Positions 1-8,697 of a stretch of 64,000 bases of DNA are shown in pieces; position 1 is the stretch's first letter; every line of letters begins with the position of its first letter. Origin of the DNA: Seleniivibrio woodruffii (lineage in GTDB: Bacteria > Chrysiogenota > Deferribacteres > Deferribacterales > Geovibrionaceae). Below the pieces are notes generated by a model that was not told the DNA's origin, searched no databases, and saw only the letters and a list, made by a program, of their open reading frames with translations. A program made the translations under genes and the position numbers. Location: assembly GCF_004339245.1 (NCBI RefSeq), contig NZ_SMGG01000003.1, positions 461,106 through 525,105 of the forward strand. Reading direction: 5' to 3'.

Positions 1-1010
1 AGAGCCGCACCGTTTTTGCCTACGTCCCATGCGCCTGTGCAGATGAGCACCAGACCTGTCATTGTGCACACAACGAGTGTGTCGATGAAAGTCTGCGTCA
101 TTGATACCAGAGCCTGAGCAACGGGGTGTTTTGTGCGCGCCGCTGCCGCTGCGATGGGTGAGCTTCCCAGACCGGATTCGTTGGAGAAAACGCCTCTGGC
201 AACACCCATGCGGATGGCAAGCATAACGCTTGCACCTGCGAAACCGCCCGAAGCGGCTGAGGGAGAAAATGCCTTTTCAAAAATGAGGGCGAATGCTCCG
301 GGGATGTTCTCTGCGAATATTACAAGGATGATAATTGAGCTGACGATATAGAAAATGATCATCACGGGAACCAGAACGCTTGTGACCCTTCCTATTGCCT
401 TGATCCCGCCGAGGATAACAAGTGCGCTGAAAATCATCAGAATGATACCCGTTACATAGGTGGGTACGCTGAAGGTGTGGTTAAGTGCGTCTGCAACCGA
501 GTTTGCCTGAACCATGTTCCCGATTCCGAATGAAGCAACCACAGCGAACACCGCAAAGAGTGCGCCCAGTTTTTTCCAGCCGAGACCGTTTGAAATGTAA
601 TACATAGGGCCGCCGCTCATGTTGCCGTTTTCGTCAACCTCACGGTATTTAACTGCGAGAACTGCCTCTGCATATTTTGTGGCCATTCCCACAAGACCTG
701 TGACCCACATCCAGAACATTGCGCCGGGACCGCCGATTGCAATTGCGGTTGCCACGCCTGCGATGTTTCCTGTTCCCACTGTTGCGGACATAGCCGTCAT
801 CAGTGCCTGAAAGTGTGAGATATCGCCGGGTTCGTCGTCGGCCTCTTTGCGTTTGACGAGAGCCAGCCAGAGTGCGTAGAAAAGTTTTGTAAACTGAAGA
901 AATTTAAGACTGAAGGTGAGGTAGATACCTGTTCCCACCAGAAGCACAAGGAGCGGAACACCCCAGACGAAGCCCCCGATGGCATTTAATATGTTCTCAA
1001 ACTGTTCCAA
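1..1010 (-). CDS. Sodium:alanine symporter family (AGCS) protein, C-terminus cut by window edge
   Basis: Reading leftwards from a TTG start at 1010, about 336 residues are visible before the window ends; the family is usually about 450 long, so the C-terminal quarter is missing. An AGGAGG ribosome site lies 8 bases before the TTG, and no ATG fits as well. The protein is a chain of hydrophobic helices and carries the family's motifs: an [19 protein letters not shown] stretch after the first helix, GGPMYYI in the middle and [12 protein letters not shown] later. By family it imports alanine or glycine with sodium through the inner membrane. The next gene leftwards is outside the window, so operon membership is unknown. 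Confidence 0.9.
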   Translation of the reverse strand, partial: MEQFENILNAIGGFVWGVPLLVLLVGTGIYLTFSLKFLQFTKLFYALWLALVKRKEADDEPGDISHFQALMTAMSATVGTGNIAGVATAIAIGGPGAMFWMWVTGLVGMATKYAEAVLAVKYREVDENGNMSGGPMYYISNGLGWKKLGALFAVFAVVASFGIGNMVQANSVADALNHTFSVPTYVTGIILMIFSALVILGGIKAIGRVTSVLVPVMIIFYIVSSIIILVIFAENIPGAFALIFEKAFSPSAASGGFAGASVMLAIRMGVARGVFSNESGLGSSPIAAAAARTKHPVAQALVSMTQTFIDTLVVCTMTGLVLICTGAWDVGKNGAA

Positions 1011-1151
1011 AATAAATCCTCCTGTATTTGGCTGCATTGAACTTAGCATTAATTATTGAAAATCTCAATAGATTATGGGGTGTGAATATGATTGATGAAT
1101 AGGTCTTTATTCGTGTTGCTGTATGGTGAAAATAAATTCGGTTAAGTTTTG

Positions 1152-2339
1152 CTAAATGCTGTTTTCCCTTATGGGCAGGTTTATCAGTGCGGCGAATGAC
1201 GCAAGTGCAATGTCAAGATACCACATCCAGAGGTAGTTCCCGTCGTGAGCCATGAACAGCCCGCCAAGCCACGCTCCCAGGAACCCGCCTATCTGATGGG
1301 AGAGAAGGGTCAGGCCGAAAAGAGTGGCCAGATATTTCGTTCCGAAGAGTTTGCCAACCAGTCCCGCTGTGGGAGGAACGGTTGCAAGCCATGTGAATCC
1401 GAGAAAGGCGGCGAAAACATAGAATGTCAGCGGTGTTTTGGGAGAGACCAGATAGACAGCTATCATAAGTGCACGGCTGGCATAGAGAGCGGCAAGAATA
1501 TATTTCATCTTCATTCTGGATCCGAGATGTCCCGCAAAAAGGCTTCCGGCTATGTTAGCAAGTCCGATTATTGATATGGACATGGCCGAAACAGCCGCCG
1601 AATGTCCGCAGAGTGCCACCTCGCCTGGCAGATGGGTGACAAGGAAGGCGATGTGGAATCCGCATGTGAAAAAGCCAAGATGCAGGCATATGTAGCTGTG
1701 GTTTCTTGTGGAATCCATTATCTGCCGCCAGAGTCCCGTTTCCGGTTCCGCCGCTGCGGCAGGTGCCGGTTTTCCCCGCAGTTTCAGAGCCATAGGTATG
1801 GTGAGAAGTGCTGTTGAGGCCAGAGAGACCATGGAAACTATAATGCCGAATCCGCTGATGAGAGCCTGAGCCAAGGGGGCGAAGATGAACTGGCCGAATG
1901 AGCCTCCGGCGTTTATGAATCCCCCTGCAAAAGCCCGTTTTTCAAGCGGAAGCTGTCTGAGTGTTGCTCCTATGAGAATGGAGAAACTGCCTGCGCCGGC
2001 TCCTGCCGCCGTCAGTATTCCCAGTGTGAGAACCAGTCCCCAGCCGGATTTTGCGAAAGGGGCAAAGGCGAGACCCGCAAAGAGAAGAAGTGCACCCAGA
2101 ACTATCACACCGAAAGAACCCCTTTTGTCCGCAACAGCGCCGAAGATGGGCTGTGAGAGTCCCCACATGAACTGACCAACCGCCAGCGCAAAGCTGATTG
2201 AGACTATGTCCAGACCCGATCTGTCGCTGATTGGGGCTACAAAAAGCCCCAGAGACTGGCGTGCGCCCATGGTGATTGCCAGAATGCCTGCCGAAGCCAG
2301 CATTACAGGCCAGATTGAAACTGCGGGTTTGGACTGCAA
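1152..2339 (-). CDS. Major facilitator superfamily transporter
   Basis: A 395-residue protein with about twelve hydrophobic segments in two halves of six. The halves are joined by a short Pro/Ala/Glu-rich cytoplasmic loop near residues 190-200, the usual MFS layout. The start is TTG at 2339, preceded by an AGGAG site about six bases away. The first helix is followed by a Gly/Arg motif (MGARQSLGLF) typical of CynX/oxalate-formate-like MFS members. The substrate cannot be told. A good sigma70 promoter lies just upstream (2366-2394), so it is probably transcribed alone although the Ogt gene ends only 58 bases before it. Confidence 0.85.
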   Translation of the reverse strand: MQSKPAVSIWPVMLASAGILAITMGARQSLGLFVAPISDRSGLDIVSISFALAVGQFMWGLSQPIFGAVADKRGSFGVIVLGALLLFAGLAFAPFAKSGWGLVLTLGILTAAGAGAGSFSILIGATLRQLPLEKRAFAGGFINAGGSFGQFIFAPLAQALISGFGIIVSMVSLASTALLTIPMALKLRGKPAPAAAAEPETGLWRQIMDSTRNHSYICLHLGFFTCGFHIAFLVTHLPGEVALCGHSAAVSAMSISIIGLANIAGSLFAGHLGSRMKMKYILAALYASRALMIAVYLVSPKTPLTFYVFAAFLGFTWLATVPPTAGLVGKLFGTKYLATLFGLTLLSHQIGGFLGAWLGGLFMAHDGNYLWMWYLDIALASFAALINLPIRENSI

Positions 2340-2362
2340 GGGATACTCCTGAAAGTTGATTC

Positions 2363-2394
2363 GTGTATATACACTTGGCAGGCGGCGGTGTCAA
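2363..2394 (-). promoter_or_regulatory. Sigma70 promoter with palindromic operator for the MFS gene
   Basis: On the minus strand TTGACA (2389-2394) and TATATA (2366-2371) are separated by 17 bases, a near-consensus sigma70 promoter. The -10 box is the centre of a perfect 12-bp palindrome, GTGTATATACAC (2363-2374). A protein bound there would block the promoter, so this looks like a repressor operator (inference). The cognate regulator is not obvious nearby. Confidence 0.7.
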
Positions 2395-2397
2395 TTT

Positions 2398-3219
2398 TTA
2401 TGTGCGTGATTCGTATGCTATCATTGCCTTTTTGCGTTCAGTTCCCCAACGGTATCCTGTAACTGCTCCCGTCTCCCTGAGCACCCTGTGGCAGGGGATA
2501 AGATAGCCTATGGTGTTGCGCCCCAGAGCGGAGCCGACCGCACGGGATGCGGAGGGATTCCCTATCAGATGGGCAACGTCGGAGTAGCTTATCAGCGTGC
2601 CTTCCGGCAGGATAAGTATTGCGTTCCAGACCCTGAGCTGAAAATTTGTGCCCTTCATGAAAACTTTTATGGTGTCGCCTTTGGAAGGATGAAAAATCCT
2701 GTCAGCTGTTGCCTGAGCCAGATTATTATCCGGTGAAAATTCCGCATTGACCCAGTTGGCTTTCAGAATCGACAGCTCCCGCTCCGGTGATGTTTCATGC
2801 AGGAAAGAGAGCCAGCAGATACCTCTTGGTGTGATTCCCAGAAGCGACGTTCCGAATGGTGTTTCCGCAAGCCCGTAGGTGATGGAAAGCCCTTTGCCCA
2901 TTGTTCCGTATTCGCCGGGGGTGACGGCTTCCGATGTCACAAAAAGATCGTGCAGTCTGGATGGACTGCTTAAGCCCGATTCCAGTGCGGCTTCCAGCAC
3001 CGGACGGGATGAATCAAGCAGTTTCTTTGCGTTTTGCAGTGTGAGGCATTGGAGAAATTTCTTCGGGCTGATCCCTGCCCAGTCTGAAAAAAGTCTCTGA
3101 AAATGAAAAGGGCTTAAAGAGAGATGCGCCGCTATTTCGTCCAGGGAAGGCTGTTCGTCCCTGTGGGCATCAATGTATCTTATAGCCCTTTCAATTCTGT
3201 CATAATCGCCTGTTTTCAT
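2398..3219 (-). CDS. AraC-type HTH / methylated-DNA-protein cysteine methyltransferase fusion
   Basis: A 273-residue protein with two parts. Residues about 5-105 form an AraC-type double helix-turn-helix, and residues about 110-270 an Ogt/AGT alkyltransferase domain. The methyl-acceptor active site is IPCHRV near residue 240. Such proteins remove methyl groups from O6-methylguanine by transferring them irreversibly to the cysteine, and may activate genes for alkylation repair. The N-terminal zinc (AdaA) domain of E. coli Ada is absent, so methylphosphotriester sensing is unlikely. The gene lies between the LeuA-like gene and the MFS gene on the same strand, 46 bases after the former. An 18-base sequence repeated elsewhere in the window lies 30-47 bases upstream. 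Confidence 0.9.
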   Translation of the reverse strand: MKTGDYDRIERAIRYIDAHRDEQPSLDEIAAHLSLSPFHFQRLFSDWAGISPKKFLQCLTLQNAKKLLDSSRPVLEAALESGLSSPSRLHDLFVTSEAVTPGEYGTMGKGLSITYGLAETPFGTSLLGITPRGICWLSFLHETSPERELSILKANWVNAEFSPDNNLAQATADRIFHPSKGDTIKVFMKGTNFQLRVWNAILILPEGTLISYSDVAHLIGNPSASRAVGSALGRNTIGYLIPCHRVLRETGAVTGYRWGTERKKAMIAYESRT

Positions 3220-3248
3220 ACGGATAACATACAGTCTGAATCCTCAGT

Positions 3249-3266
3249 TTTCCACCCGATTCTTGC
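3249..3266 (-). repeat. 18-bp exact repeat, copy 1
   Basis: The minus-strand word GCAAGAATCGGGTGGAAA occurs here and again at 5975-5992. Both copies lie in the same orientation 30-70 bases before a minus-strand gene start. This copy touches the stop codon of the LeuA-like gene. The function is unknown. Confidence 0.6.
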
Positions 3267-4432
3267 TATATTCCTGAGTAAATCTCAAGTATCCGCTCCG
3301 CCGGAAGCTCGCCCTCCTTTTCCGAAACCGATTTGAAAATTCCAAGTATCTCGGAGGCTCTTTCCTCGGAGATCTCTATACCGGATGCGGAGAGTATTTC
3401 GACCAGAGCCGAACGCCCCGATTGGCTTGTGAAACCCAGTCTGTCGTTATGCTCTATGCCGATCTCGCTGAAATTCATGGGTCTGTATGCTCCCTTTGCC
3501 ATGCTTTTTGTCTTTGCCGCACCGTCCTGATGTATGCCGCTACGGTGCATGGTGACCTCTTTTCCGAAAAGGGGTGCTTTCGGGTGGATTGGGGTGTCCG
3601 AAAGTTCTGCTATGCGGGTGGCTGTCTTTGCAAACAGCTTCATATTCAGCCCTGTGCCGGTTCCGCAGTTGTTCAGTACGGCGGCAATTTCGAACAGGTT
3701 GGCGTTGCCCGCTCTTTCCCCTATTCCGTTGAGACATGTTTCAATCTGCACCGCACCCGCAAAATAGGACTCAACCGATGTTGCAGTCGCCATGCCGAGG
3801 TCGTTGTGGCAGTGGACTGATGCCATAACACGCTTCGGGAGTCTGCCGACAACCCGCTCGACCATGTCAGTGAAGAGCTTCGGGCGATATCTTTCCACTG
3901 TGTTGGGCATGTTGATTATATCTGCCCCTGCTTCACAGCACCTGAGAAAAGTTTCTGTAACAAAGTCTATATTCTCCATGCAGTCCCCGAAGTGTTCGGC
4001 TGTGAACTGTACCTCGCCTCTTTCTCCCAGAAGCGACCTCGCATATGAGACTGCGCTGACTGCAAGCTCCCGAACTTTAAGAGGAGGCATCCGGAGCACG
4101 TTCTCCATTGTGAAAGGGCTCAGAGCCAGAACTATATGTATTCTGGGATTTGCCGCACAGGCTATGCTTTCGTGTGTGGTTTTAATATCGTTCTGCACCG
4201 CACGGGTGAGTGCGCCTACCACCGCCTGACTGTCTGCTGATTCCGCCAGTGTTCTGCATGTGTCAAAATCCATTTGTGATGCCGAAGGGAAGCCTGTCTC
4301 TATGCGTGAAACACCTAGTTCTCTCAGCAGACCGAACACCTCCAGTTTTTCTTGAAGACTCCATGGTTTCGCAAGGGACTGGTTGCCGTCTCTGAGGGTC
4401 GTGTCGTGGAAAACAGGTGTTTTATGTGTCAT
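3266..4432 (-). CDS. 2-isopropylmalate / homocitrate synthase family enzyme (LeuA-like, no regulatory domain)
   Basis: A 388-residue DRE-TIM metallolyase. HDTTLRDGNQS near the N-terminus carries the catalytic Arg and a metal-binding Asp, SVHCHNDLG (about residue 205) supplies the HxH metal ligands, and NGIGERAGNAN follows. These enzymes condense acetyl-CoA with a 2-oxoacid. The C-terminal LeuA allosteric domain (about 120 residues) is missing and a short helical tail remains, so the enzyme should escape classical leucine feedback inhibition. Homocitrate, isopropylmalate and related synthases share these motifs, so the substrate is open. It starts at ATG 4432 after CGGAGGA. An AraC-type regulator is transcribed divergently 56 bases away and is a natural candidate regulator. 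Confidence 0.85.
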   Translation of the reverse strand: MTHKTPVFHDTTLRDGNQSLAKPWSLQEKLEVFGLLRELGVSRIETGFPSASQMDFDTCRTLAESADSQAVVGALTRAVQNDIKTTHESIACAANPRIHIVLALSPFTMENVLRMPPLKVRELAVSAVSYARSLLGERGEVQFTAEHFGDCMENIDFVTETFLRCCEAGADIINMPNTVERYRPKLFTDMVERVVGRLPKRVMASVHCHNDLGMATATSVESYFAGAVQIETCLNGIGERAGNANLFEIAAVLNNCGTGTGLNMKLFAKTATRIAELSDTPIHPKAPLFGKEVTMHRSGIHQDGAAKTKSMAKGAYRPMNFSEIGIEHNDRLGFTSQSGRSALVEILSASGIEISEERASEILGIFKSVSEKEGELPAERILEIYSGI

Positions 4433-4488
4433 TTTATTCCTCCGTGGAGCATTATAGACTTGCGGCGGAATAAAAATCTAACGATAAT

Positions 4489-5283
4489 ATGACTATGAAT
4501 ACCGATAAACTGACAAGTTTTGCCCCTGTTGAAACTGGGTATATAATCGACAGCCGAAGACCTGCGATAGCATATGAAGCTGAGGTGGTTAATCCTGTCT
4601 GTGCCGATGCCCACAGCCACCCCAGAGCGCAGCTTATCTATGCCAGTTCAGGCGTAATGAGGGTGCGCACAGAGGACGGCATGTGGGTTGTGCCGCCAAT
4701 GCAGGCTGTATGGATTCCTCCGTATGTGGAGCATCAGGTGGATTTCCCGGGGTGTGTGCTCCTTAGAAATCTTTTCTTTGACCCTTCATGTGCAGACAAT
4801 CTCCCTGAAAAATGTTTTGTTCTGACCGTTACTCCTCTTCTTCGGGAATTGATAGCAAAATTCTGTAAAACGTCTGAACCGGAAAGGCATGAGAGGCTTT
4901 CTGCCGTGATAATCGATGAGATCAACTCTGCCGATGAGGAGCCGTTGTGTCTTCCTGCGGCTTCGAGTCCTTCTCTGGTGAAGATCATGGAGCATCTGGA
5001 AGCAGACCCTGCCTGCCGTATGACCGTTGACGAGTGGGCGGCAAAGGCCAACACCAGCGGGCGGAATTTTGCCAGAATTTTCCTTAAAGAGACAGGAATG
5101 ACATTCGGGGCATGGCGGTTACGGCTGAAGATAATAAAGGCCATACAGATGGCCGACAGCGGCAGATCTGTGACTGAGACTGCGCTTGATCTGGGGTATC
5201 AGAGTATCAGTGCGTTTATAGAATCGTTTCGCAAAGAGACCGGATATACTCCTTCAAGGTATCTCAGATCTAATGGCTGCTGA
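4489..5283 (+). CDS. AraC-family transcriptional regulator with N-terminal cupin sensor
   Basis: A 264-residue regulator. Residues about 30-110 form a cupin beta-barrel with DAHSHPRAQLIYASSGVMRV, a typical AraC effector pocket. Residues about 165-260 form the paired helix-turn-helix DNA-binding domain ending with the family signature GYQSISAFIESFRKETGYTPSRY. It is divergent from the LeuA-like gene and may regulate it or itself; the effector is unknown. Its last 14 bases overlap the end of the convergent CCG-protein gene. Two ATGs near the start (4489 and 4495) are both possible. Confidence 0.9.
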   Translation: MTMNTDKLTSFAPVETGYIIDSRRPAIAYEAEVVNPVCADAHSHPRAQLIYASSGVMRVRTEDGMWVVPPMQAVWIPPYVEHQVDFPGCVLLRNLFFDPSCADNLPEKCFVLTVTPLLRELIAKFCKTSEPERHERLSAVIIDEINSADEEPLCLPAASSPSLVKIMEHLEADPACRMTVDEWAAKANTSGRNFARIFLKETGMTFGAWRLRLKIIKAIQMADSGRSVTETALDLGYQSISAFIESFRKETGYTPSRYLRSNGC

Positions 5284-5923
5284 TAAAATCCGTTATCTGT
5301 CTGTGCCATTCGTCTGGGTCGCACTCGCCCACGGGTGACTGAACGCCGAAAAGCAGATCGGGAAGATAACGTGGTTTTTTGCCGCCGTTTGCAACAGCTT
5401 TAACGCAGGAGACGCAGTATACCGCAACATCCTCGGCGGGCATTTCGTCGGCACGTTCTTTCATTTTTTCTATGACCTGCTCTTTGGGGAGCACACCGTA
5501 AAAGCTGTCGCCGCAGCATTTGCCGTTCGTTTTTGTGCGTTCGGGTTCCACAGGTCCGATATTCATTTTTTTAAGCAGAGAGCGGACGGTTTCGTGCATT
5601 GCTGAGTATTGCCTTGTGGGGCATGCGTCCAGAACGGCCATTTTCATTCCGCCGTAGTCGGGGAATATGAAATCCGGGTCACGGTCTATAAGATCCCACA
5701 GGGTAATGGCGGATACCCCTTCGTAAAGTGTGTCGTATCTTTTTACGCATCCTGAACAGACGCAGACTATCTTCGTTTCTTCACCGAACTCCGGCTTGTG
5801 GTGACAGCAGGTGGTGTGGATATCCTCTATGTTGTATCTGCGGAAAAGATAGGCCGATATCTTCTCGCCCAGTTCGGGGTTAAGGATGAAGAGTGCACAG
5901 CCCGGTGCGAATACTGTTTTCAT
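5270..5923 (-). CDS. Cysteine-rich CCG-domain protein (heterodisulfide-reductase-B-like)
   Basis: A 217-residue protein starting at ATG 5923, 8 bases after AGGAG. The frame stays open further upstream, but that part has no ribosome site and looks like chance. Cysteines cluster as TTCCHHKPEF (about residue 38), CVCSGCVKRY, KCCGDSFYG (about 140) and CVSCVKAVA. This is the double CCG pattern of HdrB, GlpC and LutA, where it holds an unusual iron-sulfur centre. It could be a thiol/disulfide or quinone-linked redox protein. It has no signal peptide, so it is cytoplasmic. No partner Hdr genes are adjacent and the substrate is unknown. Confidence 0.75.
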   Translation of the reverse strand: MKTVFAPGCALFILNPELGEKISAYLFRRYNIEDIHTTCCHHKPEFGEETKIVCVCSGCVKRYDTLYEGVSAITLWDLIDRDPDFIFPDYGGMKMAVLDACPTRQYSAMHETVRSLLKKMNIGPVEPERTKTNGKCCGDSFYGVLPKEQVIEKMKERADEMPAEDVAVYCVSCVKAVANGGKKPRYLPDLLFGVQSPVGECDPDEWHRQITDFISSH

Positions 5924-5974
5924 ATGCTTTTCTCCTGCTTTATTTTCAGACAGATTACAGCTTATCCGCTCATG

Positions 5975-5992
5975 TTTCCACCCGATTCTTGC
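5975..5992 (-). repeat. 18-bp exact repeat, copy 2
   Basis: The second copy of the 18-base word described at 3249-3266, in the same orientation, 52-69 bases upstream of the CCG-protein start. Outside the 18 bases the two copies diverge. Confidence 0.6.
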
Positions 5993-6116
5993 GGAAAAAA
6001 GAATGATGCGAAAAGTCCCGTGGGATATAGTGCGGCGGTGCCTTACGGTTCCAGTTTTCTGTTGACATCGGCTGTCTTTCTGATAGTTAAGATGTTCTGA
6101 TATGGAAGGTGCAGAG

Positions 6117-6263
6117 ATGAATACCGAGCCTGAGATCAAAAAAGACCCGGCAGAAACTTCTGAAGACCTGCCCATTGGGCACAAGGACGACGACTACAAC
6201 GGAAAGCTTATGTTCATGCTTCTTGTGGTGGTAATACTTGCCGTCCTTATATACGTCATCTGA
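6117..6263 (+). CDS. Small single-span membrane protein, 48 residues
   Basis: A short gene. An acidic/lysine-rich N-terminal half with IGHKDDDYNGK is followed by one strongly hydrophobic helix that ends the protein (MLLVVVILAVLIYVI), a tail-anchored-like topology. ATG 6117 has GGAAGG 7 bases upstream; ATG 6102 in the same frame lacks a ribosome site. A TTGACA box at 6062 with TTAAGA 19 bases on could be its promoter. Its stop overlaps by 8 bases the end of the convergent sigma54 regulator gene. I do not recognise a family. The clean start, composition and helix favour a real gene. Confidence 0.55.
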   Translation: MNTEPEIKKDPAETSEDLPIGHKDDDYNGKLMFMLLVVVILAVLIYVI

Positions 6264-7638
6264 GTCTGTTCTTCAGCTGCTTGTGCAGTGCCTGTCTTGT
6301 TATGCCCAGAATTTTTGCTGCGGCGCTGATGTTCCCTTTGACAGAATCTATTGCCGAAGCGATCAGCATCGCCTCCATCTCTCTGAGTGTGGGGAAATTC
6401 CCTGCGTATGAGAACTGCCCGTTAAAATATTCCCTCGCTGCCGTTCTCGGGTCTATGTCGTGTCTGCGCATGAAAGCGTTCAGCTCTTTGCGGGTGACGT
6501 TTTCTCCGCCTGTGATCATGGCCAGATCGTTTATGATCGCCTGAAGCTGCCGGACGTTTCCGGGAAAGCTGTAGCTCTCCAGAACCTCCTCCATTCCTTC
6601 GGGAAGCTGTTCGGTTTCGGCATATCCTGCCTCTTTCAGAGCCTTATTGTAAAACCTGAGGGCGAGAATGCCTATATCGTCCCTGCGTTCTCTGAGGGGA
6701 GGTATGCTCACACAGTGGGTGGAAAGCCTGTACAGCAGATCCTGACGGAAACTTCCCGCCTTCACCTTGTGCTTAAGGTTGACGCTGGTCGCCGCTATTA
6801 TCCTGACATCCGCCAGAACGTTCCTGTCGGTTCCCAGAGGCATGTAAACCTTTTCCTGAAGCAGCCGCAGGAGTTTTATCTGTGCCGATTCGTTCAGATC
6901 GCCTATCTCATCCAGAAAAAGCGTTCCCTTCTCCGCTTCGGCCACCAGCCCCTTTCTGGCTTTGTCAGCCCCTGTGAAGGCTCCTTTGGCGTGTCCGAAG
7001 AGGGTGTCGGTGAACATAGTGTCGTCAAGTCCGGAGATGTTCACTGCAACATACGAACCGCTCCGTCCGCTTGCCTTGTGAACCGCTTCGGCGAAAAGCT
7101 CTTTGCCCACACCCGTTTCACCGGTTATGAGCACCGGAAAACTGCTTTTTGATACGGAAGCAAGATATTGAAGTATATTCTTCATCTTTTCATCACGGGT
7201 GATGATGTTTCTGAAGGCGCTGCTTTCGCTTTTCAACCCTGTGTAAAGTCCGAAATCCGTTGACTGGATCTGGTAAGCATTCAGGGCGCTGTGGTATGCG
7301 GTTTTAAATCTTGTGAAGTCTACGGGTTTCATAATAAAACTGACCGCCCCCTTGCGTATGCATCTGACCGTAATGTCCGAGTCGCTGTTCTCTGCAAGCA
7401 TAACAACGGAAGCGGCCGGATATTTGTGCCGGACAACGTCAAGGATATCCTCACCGCTGTAGTACGGCATTTTTGTGTCCACCATAATGATCTTCGGTCT
7501 GAACCTGTCCAGTGACCGCATAAAATCTCTGGTGTCGTTCAGAACCGTATAGGCCGAAACACCAATGAGATTCAGATACTCCCTGTACTGGTCGGTCAGT
7601 GCTTTTTCATCATCAATTATAATTACTTGTGTGTTCAT
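6256..7638 (-). CDS. Sigma54-dependent NtrC-type response regulator
   Basis: A 460-residue protein with three domains. Residues 1-120 form a receiver with phospho-acceptor Asp in IIMVDTKMPY. Residues about 140-370 form the AAA+ sigma54-activation domain with Walker A GETGVGKE, the sigma54-contact loop GAFTGA and Walker B TLFLDEIGDL. Residues about 415-460 form a Fis-type helix-turn-helix (AAAKILGITRQALHKQLK). It activates promoters of the -24/-12 class when phosphorylated. No histidine kinase is adjacent, so it is an orphan here. A sigma54-like promoter lies 1 kb away at 8671 before the chemotaxis operon, but a link is only a guess. Confidence 0.93.
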   Translation of the reverse strand: MNTQVIIIDDEKALTDQYREYLNLIGVSAYTVLNDTRDFMRSLDRFRPKIIMVDTKMPYYSGEDILDVVRHKYPAASVVMLAENSDSDITVRCIRKGAVSFIMKPVDFTRFKTAYHSALNAYQIQSTDFGLYTGLKSESSAFRNIITRDEKMKNILQYLASVSKSSFPVLITGETGVGKELFAEAVHKASGRSGSYVAVNISGLDDTMFTDTLFGHAKGAFTGADKARKGLVAEAEKGTLFLDEIGDLNESAQIKLLRLLQEKVYMPLGTDRNVLADVRIIAATSVNLKHKVKAGSFRQDLLYRLSTHCVSIPPLRERRDDIGILALRFYNKALKEAGYAETEQLPEGMEEVLESYSFPGNVRQLQAIINDLAMITGGENVTRKELNAFMRRHDIDPRTAAREYFNGQFSYAGNFPTLREMEAMLIASAIDSVKGNISAAAKILGITRQALHKQLKNRLR

Positions 7639-7890
7639 ATCTGAGTATGGCGAAGATCTGTCCGGGTGATCTCCGCATCGTTCCCCTTTTATAAAAAACT
7701 ATGTCCACTTTAATTTAAGCCGTTATCGTAAATCACCGGAAAACAGACCCTTTTTGAGCAGTCTGCAAATGTCCTGTTGTGTCTGCTGCCGGGAGCATGT
7801 TTCGGCAAAGCAATTATGGATACCTCAGGGCAATAATTACTTTATTATCCTCCTTTTCAAGCCCTGAGATACAGCTTTTTATGCTTTTTT

Positions 7891-7918
7891 ACATCTAAAA
7901 TTGTTTAACTTTAGATGT
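7891..7918 (+). promoter_or_regulatory. Perfect 9-bp hairpin in the gene-free stretch
   Basis: ACATCTAAA (7891-7899) and TTTAGATGT (7910-7918) can pair perfectly around a 10-base loop. It is preceded rather than followed by T-runs on the plus strand, so it is not a classical terminator. It could be an operator or part of a small RNA. Confidence 0.4.
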
Positions 7919-8332
7919 ATAGCATGGCAACGGACAATATCCGCAGCGATAAAACGGTTTCGTGGATTCCCGCATATGAACCAAACCTTATGCCAATAAC
8001 TCAGCATACATGTAATTTTTCTGTAAAAACTGATGTTGAGATTGTTCGCATAATGTCACTTTTGCGTAATATAATTATTTTATATCAGTTATATACACGC
8101 TCTAAAAACAATGTTCTAGTGTGCAAATTTTTTAGCATATAATTTCATCGGGACGATATTGGCTCTGTTTTTTCGCCTTATCACAGCAGTTTAAAATCTG
8201 CCGTTCTGTTCTTTTGTCATGAATTGCTCAAGCTGATGCATAAGTGCGCAAAACGCACAGAAATTCACTTAACTGCAATAGTTTAGTGTTTGAGGGTTTT
8301 TAGCTGGATGATTTGCCGGAAAATCGGCGGAT

Positions 8333-8350
8333 GATACTCACTTGAGTATC
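8333..8350. promoter_or_regulatory. Perfect palindrome GATACTCA-CT-TGAGTATC
   Basis: Two perfect 8-base arms with a 2-base centre, the size of a dimeric regulator site. It lies about 350 bases before the chemotaxis operon and the regulator is unknown. Confidence 0.45.
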
Positions 8351-8670
8351 GAACTTATGGCGGTGATGCAAATCATTATACTAAAAACCTTGTATATATT
8401 GTGCTCCGGAATGTTTTCAAACCATTTTCTGGTCAGTCTGCCGGAGCCGGTCTGCTGCTTGTATATTATATTACCTGCCGGGCTCTTCGTCCATATTAAT
8501 TTCGATATAGACTATAATTACACTCCGGAAAAAATGTGTAAGTGTAAATTATATTTACAGACACATTAAAACCCATGACTGGCATGCCTTCTGAGTCAGA
8601 TGTCAATATATCTTTACAGTACCCTTCTTCTGGAACCCCGATAACCGTATGGTGATTCTGTGTAATTTTC

Positions 8671-8686
8671 TGGCATTAGACTTGCC
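8671..8686 (+). promoter_or_regulatory. Sigma54-type -24/-12 promoter abutting the chemotaxis operon
   Basis: TGGCATTAGACTTGCC has the GG and GC pairs exactly ten bases apart and keeps TGGCA and TTGC of the consensus. Transcription would begin about 12 bases after the GC, at or beside the ATG at 8698, giving a leaderless or nearly leaderless message. The same bases form a CTGGCA/TGCCAG inverted repeat, so an operator is an alternative reading. Confidence 0.5.
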
Positions 8687-8697
8687 AGTAGCACAGA

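Larger units (their letters stand above)
7639..8697 (+). other. 1.06-kb gene-free stretch with inverted repeats
   Basis: I see no convincing gene here. The longest open frames (7915-8142 and 8342-8569) have no ribosome site and no protein-like pattern. There are several inverted repeats: CTCAGGGC/GCCCTGAG at about 7834 and 7860, a perfect 9-bp stem at 7891-7918, GTGCG/CGCAC near 8245 and a perfect GATACTCA/TGAGTATC palindrome at 8333-8350. It separates the orphan sigma54 regulator from the chemotaxis operon and may hold control sites or a small RNA. Confidence 0.5.

Noticed and set aside
5924-6184. Longer N-terminus for the CCG-domain protein (open frame to 6184)
   Set aside because: The extension has no ribosome site and no protein-like pattern, while ATG 5923 has AGGAG at proper distance.
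7915-8569. Two open frames of 75 codons each in the gene-free stretch
   Set aside because: No ribosome site, unusual Cys/Ile-rich composition and no domain pattern. They fit chance frames in A+T-rich DNA.
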